Below, piece by piece: positions 4,654-5,910 of a stretch of 5,910 nucleotides of DNA. The notes under the pieces are model-generated. The model was given only the letters and a program-made list of their open reading frames with translations. It was not told where the DNA came from and searched no databases. Made by a program: the position numbers and the translations under genes. Within the stretch, counting starts at the first letter, position 1, and each line of letters begins with the position of its first letter. The stretch comes from Rickettsia typhi (lineage in GTDB: Bacteria > Pseudomonadota > Alphaproteobacteria > Rickettsiales > UBA1997). The stretch is from the NCBI GenBank assembly GCA_945906835.1, contig CAMDRL010000086.1, forward strand, positions 1-5,910. The letters run 5' to 3'.

Positions 4654-5865
4654 ATGTCAGCATCTAACTTAGATAATCAGCCAACTTTATTATCAGGAAT
4701 GTCGCAAGATGATATAGATACAATTAGGGCTGTTGAAGAGCAGTTAATGAAAAAGATTGCCTTAAGTGGAAATTCGGAAGCAACATTTGTAAGTGCGAAA
4801 GATGATCCAGAATTTGTGGAAGCTCAAAAGGTTGAGTTCAATATTTCTGATATAAAAAATGAGGAAAGTGGTTATGATCAGGGTGCGCGTGATAAATTAG
4901 AAAACGAAATAGCGAAAGGTAAGTTATTGAAACTGGATGTTTCGGCGTTAGAGCAAAAGCTTAAAAAAATGATTGCAGTGATGGAAAGAGAAAAAGCGTT
5001 GAATGCCGATTCTAACGAAGTTGAAAAAATCTCTCCAATTGATAATTCTGTTTCAAGTGAACAGGGTATTCCACATGATGATTTGGTTCAATTGAAAATA
5101 GAAGCTTTTAAATTATTTGATTCGTTATTGTCAAGAGGTGTTATAAAGCTATTTGAGATGTCTTCAGGCTTTATAAAATCTGATGATGGTGTTAATAATG
5201 TTGAGGTAAATCGTGATGATGTTTACATAGTTAGTAACACTGCAAATAGTGAAGAACTAGGTGAGGTTGAAAGATTGGTTAAGATTAATAAAGAAATCCA
5301 TGAGAGATCACCACAAGATGATTTGATGGAACATTTTGTTGAGAAGTTTGAAGATGGTAAGGTTGCTCAAGTTTATTCTTATTTGGCTCTCAAAGATACT
5401 GATGACGAAACTGATCTTAGAAAACTTTCTTCTGAGGAGCGGTCTAAAATGAGAAAATTGTTTGAAGAAAATCCAGATGATTTTAAAATATGCACTCATG
5501 CTATTGGTGATGAGAAAATACTTCCTGATTTAATTAAAGAAAGTGAAGAAGTTCTTTCAAATAAGTTTTTTGAATTTATGTCTTCCCATGAGATGTTTGG
5601 TAGTCCTAAAAATGCCAACGATGTTCCGTCTCCATCAATAGCACTGGCTACTGCAATTACTTTGGTTGAAAATATTGCTCAGATTGGTATTACCGTTGCG
5701 CAAAATGCCAGCAATGTTCCGTTCTCATCAATGACATCGAATGCAATTAATTTGGTTGAAGGTATTGCTATGCAGATCAATGAAAATTCAAATGATCAGA
5801 GCTTTGTTGAAAGAATGAAAAAGCAGAATGAATCAGGTAATAAAAATAATGCGAGACAGTTATAA
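4654..5865 (+). CDS. Unrecognised acidic protein with a C-terminal tandem repeat
   Basis: I do not recognise this 403-residue protein. It is rich in Asp, Glu, Lys, Ser and Asn, with no signal peptide or membrane segment that I can see, so a cytosolic or secreted-without-signal location is possible. Residues about 77-125 are Lys/Glu/Leu-rich and look helical, perhaps coiled coil. A 30-31-residue unit is duplicated at about 320-350 and 351-380 (NANDVP...LVENIAQI and NASNVP...LVEGIAMQI). The C-terminus is polar (MKKQNESGNKNNARQL). The start follows the purH stop by 12 nt, with only a weak purine tract (AAAAGAAA) before it, so it is probably co-transcribed with purH. Nothing ties it to purine metabolism by sequence. 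In an intracellular bacterium a large acidic lineage-specific protein could be an effector or structural protein; that is speculation. Codon use resembles its neighbours, so recent transfer is not indicated. Confidence 0.85.
   Translation: MSASNLDNQPTLLSGMSQDDIDTIRAVEEQLMKKIALSGNSEATFVSAKDDPEFVEAQKVEFNISDIKNEESGYDQGARDKLENEIAKGKLLKLDVSALEQKLKKMIAVMEREKALNADSNEVEKISPIDNSVSSEQGIPHDDLVQLKIEAFKLFDSLLSRGVIKLFEMSSGFIKSDDGVNNVEVNRDDVYIVSNTANSEELGEVERLVKINKEIHERSPQDDLMEHFVEKFEDGKVAQVYSYLALKDTDDETDLRKLSSEERSKMRKLFEENPDDFKICTHAIGDEKILPDLIKESEEVLSNKFFEFMSSHEMFGSPKNANDVPSPSIALATAITLVENIAQIGITVAQNASNVPFSSMTSNAINLVEGIAMQINENSNDQSFVERMKKQNESGNKNNARQL
5609..5790 (+). repeat. Tandem duplication inside the unknown gene (about 93-bp unit)
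   Basis: AAAATGCCA at 5609 recurs at 5702 (93 bp later), and TTTGGTTGAA at 5661 recurs at 5751 (90 bp later), with clear similarity between. The three-base difference means compensating in-frame indels since duplication. The encoded units share N-A-x-x-V-P, A-I-x-L-V-E and I-A. Confidence 0.75.
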
Positions 5866-5882
5866 GTTAAATAATATTAATA

Positions 5883-5890
5883 GGGAGGTG
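5883..5890 (+). promoter_or_regulatory. Strong ribosome binding site
   Basis: GGGAGGTG contains GGAGG (5884-5888), near-perfect complementarity to the 16S rRNA tail, four bases before an ATG at 5893. It is the only strong Shine-Dalgarno sequence before a gene start in the window and fixes the start of the next gene. Confidence 0.75.
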
Positions 5891-5892
5891 TT

Positions 5893-5910
5893 ATGATAAG
5901 ATTTTTAATA
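5893..5910 (+). CDS. Start of a further gene, truncated by the window edge
   Basis: ATG at 5893 opens six codons (MIRFLI) before the window ends. The strong Shine-Dalgarno sequence just upstream and the same orientation, 27 nt after the preceding stop, support a real start in the same transcription unit. The Met-basic-hydrophobic beginning could start a signal peptide or membrane segment, but six residues cannot show this. Confidence 0.6.

Noticed and set aside
5308..5499. Antisense open frame within the unknown gene
   Set aside because: Short, low-complexity and opposite a long coherent reading frame.
5866..5882. Possible terminator between the unknown gene and the next gene
   Set aside because: No stem with a T-run; the gap is only 27 nt and the next start has a ribosome binding site, which fits co-transcription.

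Overview
The window is AT-rich bacterial DNA. Its left part (about 1-2235) is a pile-up of mobile elements. Its right part (2362-5910) is a run of same-strand genes: cytidylate kinase (cmk), the bifunctional purine enzyme PurH, an unrecognised acidic 403-residue protein, and the first six codons of another gene. The low GC content, A/T-ending codons, mostly absent Shine-Dalgarno sites, decayed insertion sequences and a short palindromic repeat between housekeeping genes suggest an intracellular alphaproteobacterium, Rickettsiales-like or similar. This placement is inferred from style and from remembered protein families, not from a search.

Left part: three insertion sequences appear nested. 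The outermost is an ISL3-like element (minus strand). Only its terminal inverted repeat (ending at 2052) and the first ~34 codons of its transposase (start codon 1972-1970) are visible. An IS5-like element (minus strand) interrupts it near 1862-1870. The IS5-like transposase lacks its N-terminus and an internal block that should hold the first catalytic Asp, so it is a defective relic. An apparently complete IS630-family element (1-1106, 29-bp perfect inverted repeats) sits in a TA near the 3' end of the IS5 gene. It carries a two-frame transposase joined across a run of nine A's. The other halves of the IS5 and ISL3 elements should lie to the left of the window.

Middle: positions 2075-2233 form a MITE-like double palindrome with 21-bp outer and 17-bp inner perfect arms, flanked by TA. 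Two small hairpins then occupy the leader of cmk.

Right part: cmk (CMP/dCMP phosphorylation) and purH (last two steps of IMP synthesis) both serve nucleotide supply. A ~63-bp imperfect palindrome separates them and supplies the stop codon of cmk. purH is followed after 12 nt by the unknown gene, which has a 30-31-residue tandem repeat near its C-terminus. It is followed 27 nt later by a gene start with the only strong Shine-Dalgarno sequence in the window. These last genes look like one transcription unit.
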